Below are positions 63,228-64,000 of a DNA stretch of 64,000 bases, in pieces. Position numbers and translations under genes: made by a program. Positions within the stretch are counted from its first letter, which is position 1, and each line of letters begins with the position of its first letter. Origin of the DNA: Strongyloides papillosus (taxonomy: Eukaryota; Nematoda; Chromadorea; Rhabditida; Strongyloididae); NCBI GenBank assembly GCA_005656395.1, contig SRSI01000050.1:3224001-3288000 (forward strand). Reading direction: 5' to 3'. The notes under the pieces are model-generated. The model made no database searches. It saw only the letters and a program-made list of their open reading frames with translations, and was not told the origin of the DNA.

Positions 63228-64000
63228 GTAAGTTTTCACATAAAATCTTCTAAAAAACGTAATTTTTTTGTTTCTCTTTAATATTTATTTGAGTTATATA
63301 TTATATAATTTCTCATAAAGATTAATAAATCTAAATGGAGTTTGTTGTAAAAAACTTAATCAGCTTCTTTTACTTTACCAAGATTGATGTTTATAAGTCT
63401 TTTTTATTGTTTATATTTATTATGTTTAATGATTAAGATTAGGATGATTATCTATTGAATCATCGTTATCATATTCCACCAAAAGTTATAATATATGTAT
63501 ATGTTAAAAGATTTTGTCCAAGTTTTATTATTTGCCCCGATGCCTTAAAATATACTTAAATTTTCTTGGACAAGAAAATAAGAAATTTTTAGGGGGAAAT
63601 TTTAAGGGAAAAATTTTGAATGTATGTGTGAGAATTTTAAGATATATAATGGATATATTAATAGAATATTTATCCAACTTTTACTTAGATATTTAAATGT
63701 ATTCAATTTTTAGTAGAAGGAAGTATATGTATGTTTTTAGTGGGTAAAAAATAAATTTTTTATGTCAAAAAAATTATATGATTTTATATATGTATATTCT
63801 ACTTTTATGAGTAAAAAAATAAATTTTTTAATCTCTTTTTTATCTATTTTAAAAATATGTTAAAAGGATGAAAAATTTTTGATTAACATAACTTATGATT
63901 CTTTTTGAAAAACATATTTTAATAAAAAAAAGTTAAAAGAGTTCGAGGTGAAATGATGAGAGAGATTGATGGTAAGAAGAAAAATATTTTTATGATAAAA
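63228..64000. other. Probable first intron of the gene starting at 62792
   Basis: AT-rich, no coding exon recognised. Starts with GTAAGTTTTC. At about 770 bases or more it would be much longer than the 40-90 base introns usual here, in line with long first introns in regulatory genes. Confidence 0.35.

Noticed and set aside
1..64000. CRISPR array, prokaryotic operon or phage features
   Set aside because: Introns, trans-splice-like sites and animal gene families show a eukaryotic nuclear sequence. No spaced direct repeats were seen.

Overview
The window looks like nuclear DNA of a clade IV nematode, most likely Strongyloides or a close relative. It is strongly AT-rich. Most introns are 45-90 bases with GTAAGT-like donors and TTTTAG-like acceptors. 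Several start codons sit a few bases behind a polypyrimidine-AG of the kind used for trans-splicing. The proteins match nematode or general animal families: a FAT-2-type desaturase, ATG16, FAM126/hyccin, SDS22, GSK-3, tousled-like kinase and uL18/RPL5. The species call is inference.

Left part (1-11,100): a SELENOS/VIMP-like gene (partial) and an RNF141-like RING gene leave a shared 410-base promoter region. They are followed by a secreted cysteine-containing protein, a decayed MSH6 fragment, ATG16 (WD40), a hyccin homologue and an M13 (neprilysin-type) protein that has lost its zinc-binding histidines.

Transposon and LRAT part (11,100-21,100): two LRAT-domain paralogues, one with a single-base frameshift, bracket a cluster of inverted-repeat elements and a FAT-2-like desaturase gene. 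Two copies of one element each carry a different nested insertion. One is a relic mariner whose empty site is preserved in the other copy. The other is an element with long terminal inverted repeats and a 9-base target duplication.

Middle part (22,500-38,000): a GC-rich island is the SRP (7SL) RNA gene. After it come RPL5, a small secreted protein, SDS22, GSK-3 followed by a divergent GSK-3-like kinase in the same orientation, and an ABT1/Esf2-like ribosome-biogenesis protein.

Right part (38,000-64,000): very AT-rich and gene-poor. It holds a previously easy-to-miss three-exon RING gene (42,366-42,932), a 14.3-kb gene-free stretch, tousled-like kinase (57,246-60,021) and the first exon of an unrecognised gene running towards the right edge. 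No operon-like gene cluster is evident. The genes are mostly single housekeeping or signalling genes, and I see no single pathway linking them.
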